Shown piece after piece: positions 7,710 through 15,157 of a stretch of DNA of 44,158 bases (positions within the stretch are counted from its first letter, which is position 1; every line of letters begins with the position of its first letter). The stretch is taken from NCBI GenBank assembly GCA_964550125.1, contig CAZJWC010000011.1, positions 1 to 44,158 on the forward strand. The letters are read 5' to 3'. The translations under genes were made by a program, and so were the position numbers. Source of the DNA: CAZJWC01 sp964550125. GTDB taxonomy: Bacteria > Bacillota > Clostridia > Christensenellales > Borkfalkiaceae. The notes under the pieces are model-generated. The model saw only the letters and a list, made by a program, of their open reading frames with translations. It had not been told where the DNA came from and ran no database searches.

Positions 7710-9668
7710 CAACATCTTCTTTTTTAATTGTGAGATTGTATCTCTAATCTCAATAGCCTTCTCGAAATCAAGTTGAGCAGAAGCAATCTTCATCAAAGCC
7801 TTTAGTTTTTCAATTTCGTCGGGAATATCTTTAATTTTTATATCTTCTACTCTTGAAACTTTTTGAGTTATTGACAGTGTACTTTTAATATCTTTTTTAA
7901 TCGTTTGAGGGGTAATATTATGTTCCCTATTATATTCGCTTTGTATTTGTCTACGCCTATTAGTTTCATCAATCGCTCGTTGCATACTTCCAGTTATCAT
8001 ATCGGCGTACATTATAACCTTGCCGTCAACATTTCTTGCAGCACGACCTATCGTTTGAACTAATGAAGTTTCACTACGTAAAAAACCCTCCTTATCTGCA
8101 TCTAAAATTGCAACAAGTTTTACTTCAGGTAAGTCAAGTCCCTCACGTAATAAATTTATCCCACAAAGCACATCAAACTCACCACCTCGCAAACCGTTTA
8201 CTATATCAATTCTTTCAAGGGTATCAATATCACTGTGCATATACTTTACTTTTATGCCGTGTTCTTTGAGATAATCAGTAAGTCCCTCAGCCATACGTTT
8301 GGTCAAAGTAGTTACTAAAACTCTACCTTCACTTTCAGTAATTTTTCTAATTTCTCCAAGCAAATCATCAATTTGCCCCTGAGTTTTTCTTACTATAATT
8401 TCGGGGTCAATTAGTCCCGTAGGTCTTATAAGTTGTTCAACCACTTGTCCTGCCTGCGAAAGTTCATATTCAGCAGGAGTTGCTGACACACATATCATTT
8501 GCGGCACTCTACTATCAAACTCCTCAAACGTAAGAGGCCTATTATCAAATGCTGATTGCAGTCTAAACCCGTAATTGACAAGATTGTTTTTTCTTGAACG
8601 ATCACCGTTATACATTGCTCTTATTTGTGGTAAAGTCATATGACTTTCATCAACAAATAGTAAAAAATCATTAGGAAAGTAGTCTAAAAGAGTAAAAGGT
8701 GGAACGCCTATTTCACGACCGTCAAAATACCTACTATAATTTTCAATACCACTGCAAAAGCCGATTTCTTTAAGCATTTCAATATCGTAAGAAGTTCTTT
8801 GTCCTAGTCGTTCAGCCTCTAAAAGTTTTCCCTCATCTTTAAAATCTTGCACTTCCTTTTGAGTATCTAACTCTATTTGTTGGATTGCCTTTTTCAGTTT
8901 TTCACTTCCAACAGCATAGTGTGAGGCAGGGAAAATAACTGCGTGTTTAAGTTCAGTTATCTTTTCCCCTGTAACTATATCAACCTCACTGAGAGAGTCA
9001 ACTTCATCACCAAAAAAATCAACTCTTATCGCCCTATCCGACATATTTGAAGGAATTATCTCAACAATATCACCTCTTACTCTAAAAGAAGAACGGGAAA
9101 AGTCGATATCTTTACGGTTATACTGCAACTCGATTAGACGGCGAATAAGCACATCTCTATCTACCTTATCGTTTGGACGAAGGGATATTGCTAGTTTAAA
9201 GTATTCCTCAGGTGCACCCAAACCATATATGCAAGATACCGATGCAACAACTATTACATCCCTCCGTTCACCCAATGACGAAGTTGCAGAGTTACGCAGT
9301 TTATCAATCTCATCATTTACAGTCATTTCCTTTTCAATATAAGTATCTGTTGAAGGAAGATAACTTTCAGGTTGATAGTAATCGTAATAAGAAACAAAAT
9401 ACTCAACTCTGTTTTCAGGGAAAAACTCCCTAAACTCATTACAAAGTTGAGCAGCAAGCGTTTTATTGTGGGCTATAACCAATGTTGGACGATTGACGTT
9501 TTTTATAATGTTCGCCATAGTAAAAGTTTTACCTGAACCTGTTACACCTAATAAAACCTGTGTTCTTATTCCGTCTAAAACGCCTTCTGTCAACTTTTCA
9601 ATCGCAAGAGGTTGGTCGCCTGTGGGTTTAAATTTTGACTTTAAAACAAATTTTTGTTCTGTATCCAT
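7701..9668 (-). CDS. uvrB: UvrB, excinuclease ABC helicase-like subunit
   Basis: UvrB verifies damage and recruits UvrC. Seen in order: Walker A GVTGSGKT (41-48), the YFVSYYDYYQPESY beta-hairpin that inserts between DNA strands, the DESH motif, helicase motifs QTIGRAARN and a C-terminal UVR domain for UvrC binding. About 655 residues, normal for the family. I chose ATG at 9668, one base after the TAG stop of the upstream small membrane protein, implying termination-reinitiation coupling; an in-frame TTG at 9677 is possible. It is the fourth gene of an operon that begins at 10818. Confidence 0.97.
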   Translation of the reverse strand: MDTEQKFVLKSKFKPTGDQPLAIEKLTEGVLDGIRTQVLLGVTGSGKTFTMANIIKNVNRPTLVIAHNKTLAAQLCNEFREFFPENRVEYFVSYYDYYQPESYLPSTDTYIEKEMTVNDEIDKLRNSATSSLGERRDVIVVASVSCIYGLGAPEEYFKLAISLRPNDKVDRDVLIRRLIELQYNRKDIDFSRSSFRVRGDIVEIIPSNMSDRAIRVDFFGDEVDSLSEVDIVTGEKITELKHAVIFPASHYAVGSEKLKKAIQQIELDTQKEVQDFKDEGKLLEAERLGQRTSYDIEMLKEIGFCSGIENYSRYFDGREIGVPPFTLLDYFPNDFLLFVDESHMTLPQIRAMYNGDRSRKNNLVNYGFRLQSAFDNRPLTFEEFDSRVPQMICVSATPAEYELSQAGQVVEQLIRPTGLIDPEIIVRKTQGQIDDLLGEIRKITESEGRVLVTTLTKRMAEGLTDYLKEHGIKVKYMHSDIDTLERIDIVNGLRGGEFDVLCGINLLREGLDLPEVKLVAILDADKEGFLRSETSLVQTIGRAARNVDGKVIMYADMITGSMQRAIDETNRRRQIQSEYNREHNITPQTIKKDIKSTLSITQKVSRVEDIKIKDIPDEIEKLKALMKIASAQLDFEKAIEIRDTISQLKKKMLKR

Positions 9669-9669
9669 A

Positions 9670-10026
9670 CTATGCAAATATCCAAACTAGGATTCTACCC
9701 AATATAAACGCTAATATTGCACCACCTACCGTAAGTGCAACCTTAAAATAGATTGCTCTACGCACTTGTGCCATTTCACGCTTAAATGCTGTTCCCTTTT
9801 CATGTAAGGTTATAATGTAAACCTTTTCACCTTTCCTTTCAGTATAAATAATTTCAAAATAGTCGTCTAATTTTAAGGTATTTAAAATTGCTTCAACGCC
9901 TTCAATCGTATAATCATTGTCAGGCAACATATGAAGCAAATCGAAAGCACTAACCATACAAGTTTGCTTTTCAGTACACAACTCATACACAAGTGCCATT
10001 ACTGTTCTTTCACTTTTTGTTAACAT
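9670..10026 (-). CDS. Small membrane-anchored protein with winged-helix-like N-terminus (paralogue 2)
   Basis: No named family recognised. The 118-residue protein has a soluble N-terminal part of about 85 residues with the alternation of a winged helix (helices to about 60, then a beta-hairpin YFEIIYTERKGEKVYIITL), ending in one C-terminal hydrophobic helix, about 93-117. The upstream neighbour has the same plan and similar length. The start has GAGAGG six bases ahead of ATG. It lies 11 bases downstream of its paralogue, and its stop abuts the uvrB start, so it is stoichiometrically tied to uvrB. A DNA-binding or sensing role at the membrane is only inference. Confidence 0.7.
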   Translation of the reverse strand: MLTKSERTVMALVYELCTEKQTCMVSAFDLLHMLPDNDYTIEGVEAILNTLKLDDYFEIIYTERKGEKVYIITLHEKGTAFKREMAQVRRAIYFKVALTVGGAILAFILGRILVWIFA

Positions 10027-10037
10027 ACATACCTCTC

Positions 10038-10412
10038 TTAACCGATAAGTGCCGTAACAAGTGCTACAAATACGCTACCTATAATCGAACCAGTCATTGC
10101 TCCCAAAAATGAATAAATCATAAATTTACGGAATTTACTACTATCATCTTGTTTAGCATCTACTCTTTGTTCGTTGTACAATTTTCCCTTTGGTAAGGGG
10201 CATACGCACACTACGGTATCGTCCGAGTACTTAATTTTTAAATATTCTCTCTCATCTAAATATTTAAAATCGTTTTGAATACCTTCAATATCTAAACTAA
10301 ATTTTGAGGGTAGACTTTCAATAATATCATTATAATCAATCACCTTATACCCTCCGTCCTCACAAACACGGTTAATATATTCAAGTAAACTAGCCGTACT
10401 TTTATCTAACAT
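10038..10412 (-). CDS. Small membrane-anchored protein with winged-helix-like N-terminus (paralogue 1)
   Basis: No named family recognised. 124 residues from ATG at 10412, chosen because GGAGG sits six bases upstream; the longer reading frame starts before that site. The N-terminal ~90 residues mirror those of the next gene (helices, then the strand pair YLKIKYSDDTVVCVCPL), and the C-terminus is a glycine-rich hydrophobic hairpin (about 98-124). Shared architecture, adjacency and strand suggest tandem duplication. It is second gene in the operon leading into uvrB. Confidence 0.7.
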   Translation of the reverse strand: MLDKSTASLLEYINRVCEDGGYKVIDYNDIIESLPSKFSLDIEGIQNDFKYLDEREYLKIKYSDDTVVCVCPLPKGKLYNEQRVDAKQDDSSKFRKFMIYSFLGAMTGSIIGSVFVALVTALIG

Positions 10413-10464
10413 AGATACCTCCGAAATCAAATAACAAGTTATTTACACTTCAATATGTATAAAT

Positions 10465-10818
10465 TTAAAAAACAACAAGCAACAAAAAATATGCCAGACC
10501 AACAACAGTTGCGATTGCTGAAATAGTAATACTCCAAGTCGTATTAGTATTTTTACCTTCTCTAATTTTTAAAATACTCAAAACTAATACAGGTATTGCA
10601 AGTAAAACACCTATTCCGTAAATAAAGTCGATAAGTAATGAAACAATACTCAAATACAAATATAGTTTTCTTACTTCACTATCTTTAGTTGCTACTGCTT
10701 GTGAATACTCTTGTTCAAATTGTTCCTTATTAAAATTATACCTTGCTTGATTTTTATTTTCCACTTCGGGATTTTTTTCTTCCTCGCAAGGAGATTTTTC
10801 TTGATTGTTTTCAGCCAT
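10465..10818 (-). CDS. Small two-helix membrane protein, first gene of the uvrB operon
   Basis: 117 residues, not recognised. A charged, low-complexity N-terminus rich in Glu, Asn and Gln (1-50) is followed by two hydrophobic spans (about 53-82 and 93-117) separated by a short polar loop, KIREGKNTNTTWS, a pattern seen in many DUF4190-like small membrane proteins. CGGAGA precedes ATG at good spacing. It has a strong promoter and a palindrome in its leader, and leads the run of genes into uvrB. Whether its function relates to repair is unknown. Confidence 0.65.
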   Translation of the reverse strand: MAENNQEKSPCEEEKNPEVENKNQARYNFNKEQFEQEYSQAVATKDSEVRKLYLYLSIVSLLIDFIYGIGVLLAIPVLVLSILKIREGKNTNTTWSITISAIATVVGLAYFLLLVVF

Positions 10819-10832
10819 AAATTCTCCGTTTC

Positions 10833-10845
10833 GTACTAAAAGTAC
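10833..10845. promoter_or_regulatory. Palindrome GTACT-AAA-AGTAC at the start of the uvrB-operon transcript
   Basis: Perfect 5-bp inverted repeat with a 3-base centre, immediately downstream of the predicted transcription start and upstream of the Shine-Dalgarno of the 10465-10818 gene. It could be an operator or a small RNA hairpin. It resembles the Bacillota LexA box (GAAC-N4-GTTC) in outline but not in sequence or spacing. Confidence 0.4.
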
Positions 10846-10853
10846 CTATCCTC

Positions 10854-10882
10854 ATTTTATCTTATAAACTTTGGTTTGTCAA
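10854..10882 (-). promoter_or_regulatory. Promoter of the small membrane protein-uvrB operon
   Basis: Minus-strand TTGACA (10877-10882), 17-base spacer, TAAAAT (10854-10859). It lies in the gap after the amidohydrolase stop. Confidence 0.85.
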
Positions 10883-10889
10883 TAGTAGT

Positions 10890-11684
10890 TTAAATTTTAA
10901 GCAAACGACAGGCATTTTTAAAAAATATTTGCTCTTTCTCCTCTTTTGAATACTTTGTTTTTAACAATAAATCGTGAATATCTTTAGGGTTATCCCAAGG
11001 GCAATCCGAACCAAATAAAACTCTATTTGGGGTAAAAGCGTCAATTATACTTTCAACCTGCTCAACATTATACCCTCCAACAACTGCAAAGGAAGTATCA
11101 ATCATAACCTTTGTATCTGCCAAAAACTTAATTGCATCACTTTGCATATTAAGTCCTCCTAAGTGCGCAAAGACGAATTTATCATAGTTAAAATCATCAT
11201 ACACCTTTCTCATTTTTTCAGGTGTAGCACGAACGGGAGGTTCATAACCTAAATCCTCACCACCGTGAAAAAGTATAATCATACCATACTTGATACACTC
11301 ATCGTAGGCAGGATATGCTCTTTCATCATCCACATAAAACTCTTGATATTCATTATGAAACTTTACACCTTTAATACCTGCATCGTTAAGTCTTTTAAGT
11401 TCATCTTTAAAATTGCTTGCAAATGGGTGAATCGAACCAAACGCAAAAACATTATCGTTATCGTTTATTTCTATGGCGTAATCGTTTACCTTGCTTTGAG
11501 TTCTTTCACTGACTGAAATGCTTAAACTCACAAACTTATCCACTCCTGCTTTTGCCATAAACTCTTTAGTTTGCGACATACTTCCGTCAGTATAGGGTAT
11601 TAAATGAGCCTTATCAGCAAGCGAATTTACAGCACCAGGGCATAATTTATCAGTAAAAGTGTGTGCATGAAAATCTATTAACAT
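10890..11684 (-). CDS. Amidohydrolase-2 family metal-dependent hydrolase
   Basis: 264-residue TIM-barrel hydrolase of the amidohydrolase_2 type (PF04909). Metal ligands can be seen: HAH at 6-8 on strand 1, the mid-barrel H of VKFHNE and LFHGG, FVFAHLGG, and the late FGSDCPWD aspartate. These enzymes hydrolyse or decarboxylate small organic substrates; the substrate here cannot be told. AAGGAG precedes ATG. The GNAT gene upstream ends 8 bases before it, so the two are likely co-transcribed. Confidence 0.85.
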   Translation of the reverse strand: MLIDFHAHTFTDKLCPGAVNSLADKAHLIPYTDGSMSQTKEFMAKAGVDKFVSLSISVSERTQSKVNDYAIEINDNDNVFAFGSIHPFASNFKDELKRLNDAGIKGVKFHNEYQEFYVDDERAYPAYDECIKYGMIILFHGGEDLGYEPPVRATPEKMRKVYDDFNYDKFVFAHLGGLNMQSDAIKFLADTKVMIDTSFAVVGGYNVEQVESIIDAFTPNRVLFGSDCPWDNPKDIHDLLLKTKYSKEEKEQIFFKNACRLLKI

Positions 11685-11692
11685 ATTTCTCC

Positions 11693-12190
11693 TTACTTTT
11701 GTTCTACAAAAATTGTAGGAACTTTTAAATCTAATTCTAAAGTGGCAATCCCCCTACTCGTTGAGTATTCCTTAAATCCATAATTTATATACCATTTTTT
11801 TAAAACGGTATTTTTATCGAGAATATTTATTCTTACGCTAGTGCCACCTATACACTTAACCATATCAACAGCAAAGTCCACAAGCACTTTTGCGTAGCCC
11901 ATTTTTCTCTCCTCATGCAACATTGTCAACTTTTCAATTTCGTAAGTTGATTTGCCTAGCCTTGCAAATTGCAAATATCCACAAAGTTCGTCAAACACCC
12001 AAATTCCATACATAAATTTATTGAGTTTGCTCTCAATCTCAAGCCAACTTGCATTTATAACAGTATGCTCTTTTTCCTTATCAAAATTCTCTGCTTGTTG
12101 TTTTGCAGACTCTAAAAAACTCTTATTTATCATATCCACACAATCAGCAAAATTTTCTTCTTTGATTTGTTGGATTATATAGTTATCCAT
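11693..12190 (-). CDS. GNAT-family N-acetyltransferase
   Basis: 165 residues with the GNAT fold signature in the middle: a strand carrying YEIEKLTML, then EERKMGYAKVLVDFAVD as the acetyl-CoA pyrophosphate-binding loop and helix, and the late KWYINYGFKE typical of the family. It presumably transfers an acetyl group from acetyl-CoA to an amine; the acceptor is unknown. AAGGAG precedes ATG. It leads a two-gene unit with the downstream amidohydrolase. Confidence 0.82.
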   Translation of the reverse strand: MDNYIIQQIKEENFADCVDMINKSFLESAKQQAENFDKEKEHTVINASWLEIESKLNKFMYGIWVFDELCGYLQFARLGKSTYEIEKLTMLHEERKMGYAKVLVDFAVDMVKCIGGTSVRINILDKNTVLKKWYINYGFKEYSTSRGIATLELDLKVPTIFVEQK

Positions 12191-12231
12191 ATTACTCCTT
12201 CATATAAAACATTAGAAAATTCAATAAAAGG

Positions 12232-12253
12232 AAAAGACCTAGTTAGGTCTTTT
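12232..12253 (-). terminator. Terminator after the 62-residue protein gene
   Basis: 10-bp stem AAAAGACCTA/TAGGTCTTTT with a 2-base loop (effectively larger in RNA), one base after the stop, followed by a T-rich tract on the minus strand. Confidence 0.85.
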
Positions 12254-12254
12254 G

Positions 12255-12443
12255 TTACCAGTCTTGTTTTTTCTTTGAGGGTGTCTTGATATCGTCATAG
12301 TATTCAAAATACCTTTCCTTAAATTTCTCCTTTGATGAAAGTTTTGAACTAGACATCTCTTCAAGTTCATCAACTGAAAAATCACTCATATTTACTTCGC
12401 CATCATATTCAGCAATCTTTTTTAATAAATCTAACTTTGACAT
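12255..12443 (-). CDS. Small acidic/charged protein of unknown function
   Basis: 62 residues from ATG at 12443, picked over an upstream GTG because GAGGTG lies at the right distance. Very charged, with an SDFSVDELEEMSSSKLSSKEKFKERYFEYYDD core; no membrane span or signal peptide. No family recognised. It is a real gene by its own consensus-type promoter, ribosome site and terminator, forming a monocistronic unit between the GNAT and trmB genes. Confidence 0.75.
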   Translation of the reverse strand: MSKLDLLKKIAEYDGEVNMSDFSVDELEEMSSSKLSSKEKFKERYFEYYDDIKTPSKKKQDW

Positions 12444-12458
12444 AAGCACCTCAAAAAA

Positions 12459-12487
12459 ATAGTATCATTTTTGTTAACCCTTGTCAA
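12459..12487 (-). promoter_or_regulatory. Promoter of the 62-residue protein gene
   Basis: Minus-strand TTGACA (12482-12487), 17-base spacer ending TGA, TACTAT (12459-12464). The -35 overlaps the last codons of trmB. Confidence 0.85.
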
Positions 12488-13158
12488 TGAAAAGTTGAAA
12501 TTAGTTTAAATATGGGACAACCTTTTTGAGAATAAAAAGCCTCATGTTCAGTTATCACATTCTCAACCATTTCTTCCTCGTTGGAGTGAAGGTCATAAAT
12601 CTTTTTTATAATATCAAACCCCTCTTTTTCAAGTTGAATTATACTATATTCAAAAAAATCCTTTTGGTCTGTTTTTAGTTCAATTATGCCGTTAGGCTTT
12701 AAAATGTTTTTATAAATCTGCAAAAATTTAGGGTATGTTAATCTTTGCTTTTCATATCCCCTTTTAGGTAAGGGAGTTGGAAAATTTAAATATATTTTAG
12801 ATATTGAATTATTAGGAATATAACACTCTAAACACTCAGCCCTTATCCCCATAAAACGAACATTACTTAAAACCTTACCCTTAAGATGTTCAAGTCCGTC
12901 AAGGAGTACATTTGAAAACTTTTCAACCCCGATATAATTCGTGTTGGGGTTAAGTTCGGCTTTTTTTAAAATGAAGCCACCCTTTCCTGTGCCTACTTCA
13001 AGTTCAAGTGGGTTAGAATTGCCAAAAACCTTGTCAAAATCAAAATAATTTTTATAATTTAAAGCATCTTTCATATTTATAGTAATAGGAGTATCTAGCA
13101 CAAAGTCCATACAATCTTCAAGTCTTAAATCCATCCTACGTTTTCTACGCATCCTCAT
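12484..13158 (-). CDS. trmB: TrmB-type tRNA (guanine-46-N7)-methyltransferase, altered signature
   Basis: 224-residue SAM-dependent methyltransferase expected to make m7G46 in the tRNA variable loop. SAM motif LELEVGTGKGGFI (about 52-64) with GVEKF following, and a late LKTDQKDFF. The family hallmark NFSDPWPKKRH.KRRL reads NFPTPLPKRGYEKQRLT here: the Asp and Trp of DPW are Thr and Leu. The spacing and the rest of the protein are intact, so this looks like divergence, not a sequencing error. GAGG precedes ATG at 13158; a second ATG lies two codons on. Confidence 0.85.
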   Translation of the reverse strand: MRMRRKRRMDLRLEDCMDFVLDTPITINMKDALNYKNYFDFDKVFGNSNPLELEVGTGKGGFILKKAELNPNTNYIGVEKFSNVLLDGLEHLKGKVLSNVRFMGIRAECLECYIPNNSISKIYLNFPTPLPKRGYEKQRLTYPKFLQIYKNILKPNGIIELKTDQKDFFEYSIIQLEKEGFDIIKKIYDLHSNEEEMVENVITEHEAFYSQKGCPIFKLISTFH

Positions 13159-13181
13159 AAAAATACCTCATAAACGGTTTA

Positions 13182-13210
13182 ATTTTATCATATCATTTAA
13201 TTTTTATCAA
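13182..13210 (-). promoter_or_regulatory. Promoter of trmB
   Basis: Minus-strand TTGATA (13205-13210), 17-base spacer ending TGA, TAAAAT (13182-13187). It begins immediately after the fthC terminator. Confidence 0.75.
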
Positions 13211-13214
13211 TAAA

Positions 13215-13239
13215 AAACGCCCTAAAAAGCAGGGCGTTT
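13215..13239 (-). terminator. Terminator of the 5-formyl-THF cyclo-ligase gene
   Basis: 9-bp GC-rich stem AAACGCCCT/AGGGCGTTT with a 7-base loop and a T run on the minus strand. The first arm encodes the last residues of the protein (KRPAF). Confidence 0.92.
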
Positions 13240-13776
13240 AATTCTAATAATCTTTTTCTCACTGACTATAACATCAAGTGGAATATCTAATTCCTCTTTA
13301 TCTACATTATCTACAATTTGAAAATCATAGCAAATACCTATTTTAAGGCAAGGATTTTTGTAGAGATATTTATCATAATAACCTTTTCCGTGTCCTACTC
13401 TATTGCCGTTGACATCACAAGCAAGGAGTGGAATTATCGTCACATCAACAGGTTTAATCCCTACTTGATACTCAAATGGCTCGTCAACTCCAAAAATATT
13501 TTTTCTATATTCATCACCATACGGAATTACGGGATACATAGTATCTCCATCTACTACGGGAATATAAACTGTTTTGTTTTCACTCAATCTTCTAATCATT
13601 ATATGAGTGTCAACCTCACTAGCATAACTGTTATAGATAAAAAATACATTTGATTTTTTTATCTCTTTCAAAGACAGGACGGACTCAGTTATCCTTATTG
13701 ACATAAAGTACCTATCTCTATCGCTAAGCCTATCTCTATAATATTTCATCAACTTTCTTAATTCGTCTTTCTTCAT
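13222..13776 (-). CDS. 5-formyltetrahydrofolate cyclo-ligase
   Basis: ATP-dependent conversion of 5-formyl-THF to 5,10-methenyl-THF, returning the storage folate to one-carbon metabolism. 184 residues, usual length (MTHFS/YgfA family). Seen: an N-terminal basic helix with KLMKYYRDRL, the substrate loop SYASEVDTHIMI (about 51-62), and the nucleotide-binding GHGKGYYDKYL near 130. It is a single-gene unit with promoter, palindromic operator or RNA hairpin, and terminator all within a few tens of bases. Confidence 0.95.
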   Translation of the reverse strand: MKKDELRKLMKYYRDRLSDRDRYFMSIRITESVLSLKEIKKSNVFFIYNSYASEVDTHIMIRRLSENKTVYIPVVDGDTMYPVIPYGDEYRKNIFGVDEPFEYQVGIKPVDVTIIPLLACDVNGNRVGHGKGYYDKYLYKNPCLKIGICYDFQIVDNVDKEELDIPLDVIVSEKKIIRIKRPAF

Positions 13777-13797
13777 ATATCACCTTTAAAGTGATAT
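13777..13797. promoter_or_regulatory. 21-base palindrome over the fthC start site and Shine-Dalgarno
   Basis: Inverted repeat ATATCAC / GTGATAT with a 7-base centre that carries the AAAG of the ribosome site AAAGGTG. The upstream arm lies at the predicted transcription start; the downstream arm ends at the ATG. It could be an operator or, if inside the transcript, a hairpin that masks the ribosome site. Confidence 0.55.
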
Positions 13798-13798
13798 C

Positions 13799-13827
13799 AT
13801 TTTATCATAAATAATTCTCCTTTTCAA
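13799..13827 (-). promoter_or_regulatory. Promoter of the 5-formyl-THF cyclo-ligase gene
   Basis: Minus-strand TTGAAA (13822-13827), 17-base spacer ending TGA, TAAAAT (13799-13804), next to the palindrome at 13777-13797. Confidence 0.8.
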
Positions 13828-13851
13828 TAGCAAATCAAGAAAATAAAATTT

Positions 13852-14475
13852 TTATTCTAAATTCTTCTTCCACTCCTCGCTAAACGCACAAGTTTTACTT
13901 CGCAACATTGAACACGCCGTTGACAATGAGTTAAAACACTTTTCAGTCCCCCTGCTTGTTGCTGTATAATTTGAAGCAAACTGCTTATCTATACCAAAAC
14001 TTTCTGCCGTACTTATTGCATCAATATTTGCACCTACAAACAAAAATTTCCAAGAATATTTTTCCTTTTGGTGTTTAATCATCTTTTGAATTTTTTCTAA
14101 ATTGTACTCTCTACTTGCATTTTCATAGCCGTCAGTTGTTATAACCATAATCACACTTGAAGGGTGCTCGCTTTCGTCAAGTTTATTTATTTTTGCACCA
14201 ACCTCGTTTATGGTTTTACCTATTGCGTCAAGAAGTGCTGTCGAACCACGAACAAAATAGTCTTTGCTATTTAAATGCTCAATTTTATTTATATCAACTC
14301 CATTATGCAATACCTCGTATTTATCATCAAAAAGTATAGTAGTAACGATTGCTTCCCCTTCTTTTTTTTGTTTTTCAAGCAGAGAGTTATAACCACCTAT
14401 TGTGTCCTTTTCTAGCCCTGCCATTGAGCCACTTCTGTCAAGCAGAAAAACTAATTCAGTTAAATTTTCCTTCAT
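13852..14475 (-). CDS. VWA-domain protein with intact MIDAS
   Basis: 207 residues forming almost only a von Willebrand factor A domain. The metal-ion-dependent adhesion site is complete: DRSGS (D13, S15, S17), RGSTALLDAIG for the threonine and TTDGYEN for the aspartate. No signal peptide or membrane span, so cytosolic. Such stand-alone VWA proteins usually act as assembly or stress-related scaffolds. AAGGAG sits ahead of ATG. The upstream gene codes for a domain often found with macro or VWA proteins in Bacillota, suggesting a two-gene module, though a weak hairpin lies between. Confidence 0.85.
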   Translation of the reverse strand: MKENLTELVFLLDRSGSMAGLEKDTIGGYNSLLEKQKKEGEAIVTTILFDDKYEVLHNGVDINKIEHLNSKDYFVRGSTALLDAIGKTINEVGAKINKLDESEHPSSVIMVITTDGYENASREYNLEKIQKMIKHQKEKYSWKFLFVGANIDAISTAESFGIDKQFASNYTATSRGTEKCFNSLSTACSMLRSKTCAFSEEWKKNLE

Positions 14476-14531
14476 TTTTCTATCTCCTTTTCTTTTATGC
14501 CTTGATTATAACTTATATAAAAAGGAAATAG

Positions 14532-14548
14532 GTCGCTTTTAAAGCGAC
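14532..14548. terminator. Hairpin between the VWA gene and its upstream neighbour (weak)
   Basis: GTCGCTTT/AAAGCGAC 8-bp stem with a one-base centre (effectively a tight loop). No T run directly follows on the minus strand, so it may be an attenuating or processing hairpin and not a full terminator. Confidence 0.35.
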
Positions 14549-14565
14549 ACTTTTCAACTAGATAT

Positions 14566-15072
14566 TTATATTATCTTTTCTTGTTGTATATCGTATATAG
14601 CCTCATTGATTGTGATAATATCATAGATTTCTCTTTCAATAAAAAAAGTAAAAACTAAATCTTTTATTACGCTGTTTTGAAAAGAATAACCAGCCTTTTT
14701 CAAAAGGTCAACTGCCTCATCATAATTAGTTTTTAGCCCTATGCAGAGTGCTAAAACGGTATCTTTTGAAGGGTGATAGTTTTTTAAGTTTATGATTTTA
14801 TTGTACAACTTTCTATCAAGGTTGGCACGATTATAAACTTCTGCGTCAGTCATATTCTTTTTTTTGACCATTTCAAACAAAAACTCTTTAAAAGTTTTGT
14901 CCATTGATTTTTCGATAAACTCTTTTACATCCCCTTCCTCTAGTGAAAAACAGGCAACCCTTACCATATCCTTTTTATCTTCTTTTGAAAGCATAGGCTT
15001 TAAGGAATTGAAGGTAGGATTTTTATAGTGGGTTAAAAGGTAATTTTTTAATTCTTCATACTTATCAAACAT
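14566..15072 (-). CDS. HTH-like domain protein of the type found fused to macro domains; likely VWA partner
   Basis: 168 residues. The C-terminal ~100 residues (from about 68) carry the pattern TDAEVYNRANLDRKLYNKI, then YHPSKDTVLALCIGL, DEAVDLLKKAGYS and YDIITINEAIYD, which I recognise from the C-terminal domain of many Bacillota macro-domain and hypothetical proteins; it resembles a Cro/XRE-like helical bundle. Function is unknown. The N-terminal part (1-65) is charged and helical. No membrane span. TAGGAG precedes ATG. It probably works with the downstream VWA protein, an inference from adjacency only. Confidence 0.72.
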   Translation of the reverse strand: MFDKYEELKNYLLTHYKNPTFNSLKPMLSKEDKKDMVRVACFSLEEGDVKEFIEKSMDKTFKEFLFEMVKKKNMTDAEVYNRANLDRKLYNKIINLKNYHPSKDTVLALCIGLKTNYDEAVDLLKKAGYSFQNSVIKDLVFTFFIEREIYDIITINEAIYDIQQEKII

Positions 15073-15090
15073 ACTTTTCTCCTAAAAAAG

Positions 15091-15119
15091 AGTATACCAT
15101 AGGAATAGTAAAAAAACAA
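15091..15119 (-). promoter_or_regulatory. Promoter of the 168-residue HTH-like protein gene
   Basis: Minus-strand TTGTTT (15114-15119), 17-base spacer ending TGG (extended -10), TATACT (15091-15096). The -35 overlaps the right-hand side of the amylase terminator. Confidence 0.7.
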
Positions 15120-15143
15120 CCTTTCTTTTTTTAGAAAGGTTGT
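15116..15143 (-). terminator. Terminator of the first amylase gene
   Basis: 11-bp stem ACAACCTTTCT with its complement, 6-base loop, followed by a run of seven Ts on the minus strand. Confidence 0.92.
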
Positions 15144-15157
15144 AATTTACTTTTGTA

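Noticed and set aside
10833..10845. LexA/DinR box for the uvr operon
   Set aside because: The half-sites are GTAC with a different spacing from GAAC-N4-GTTC; kept only as an unassigned palindrome.
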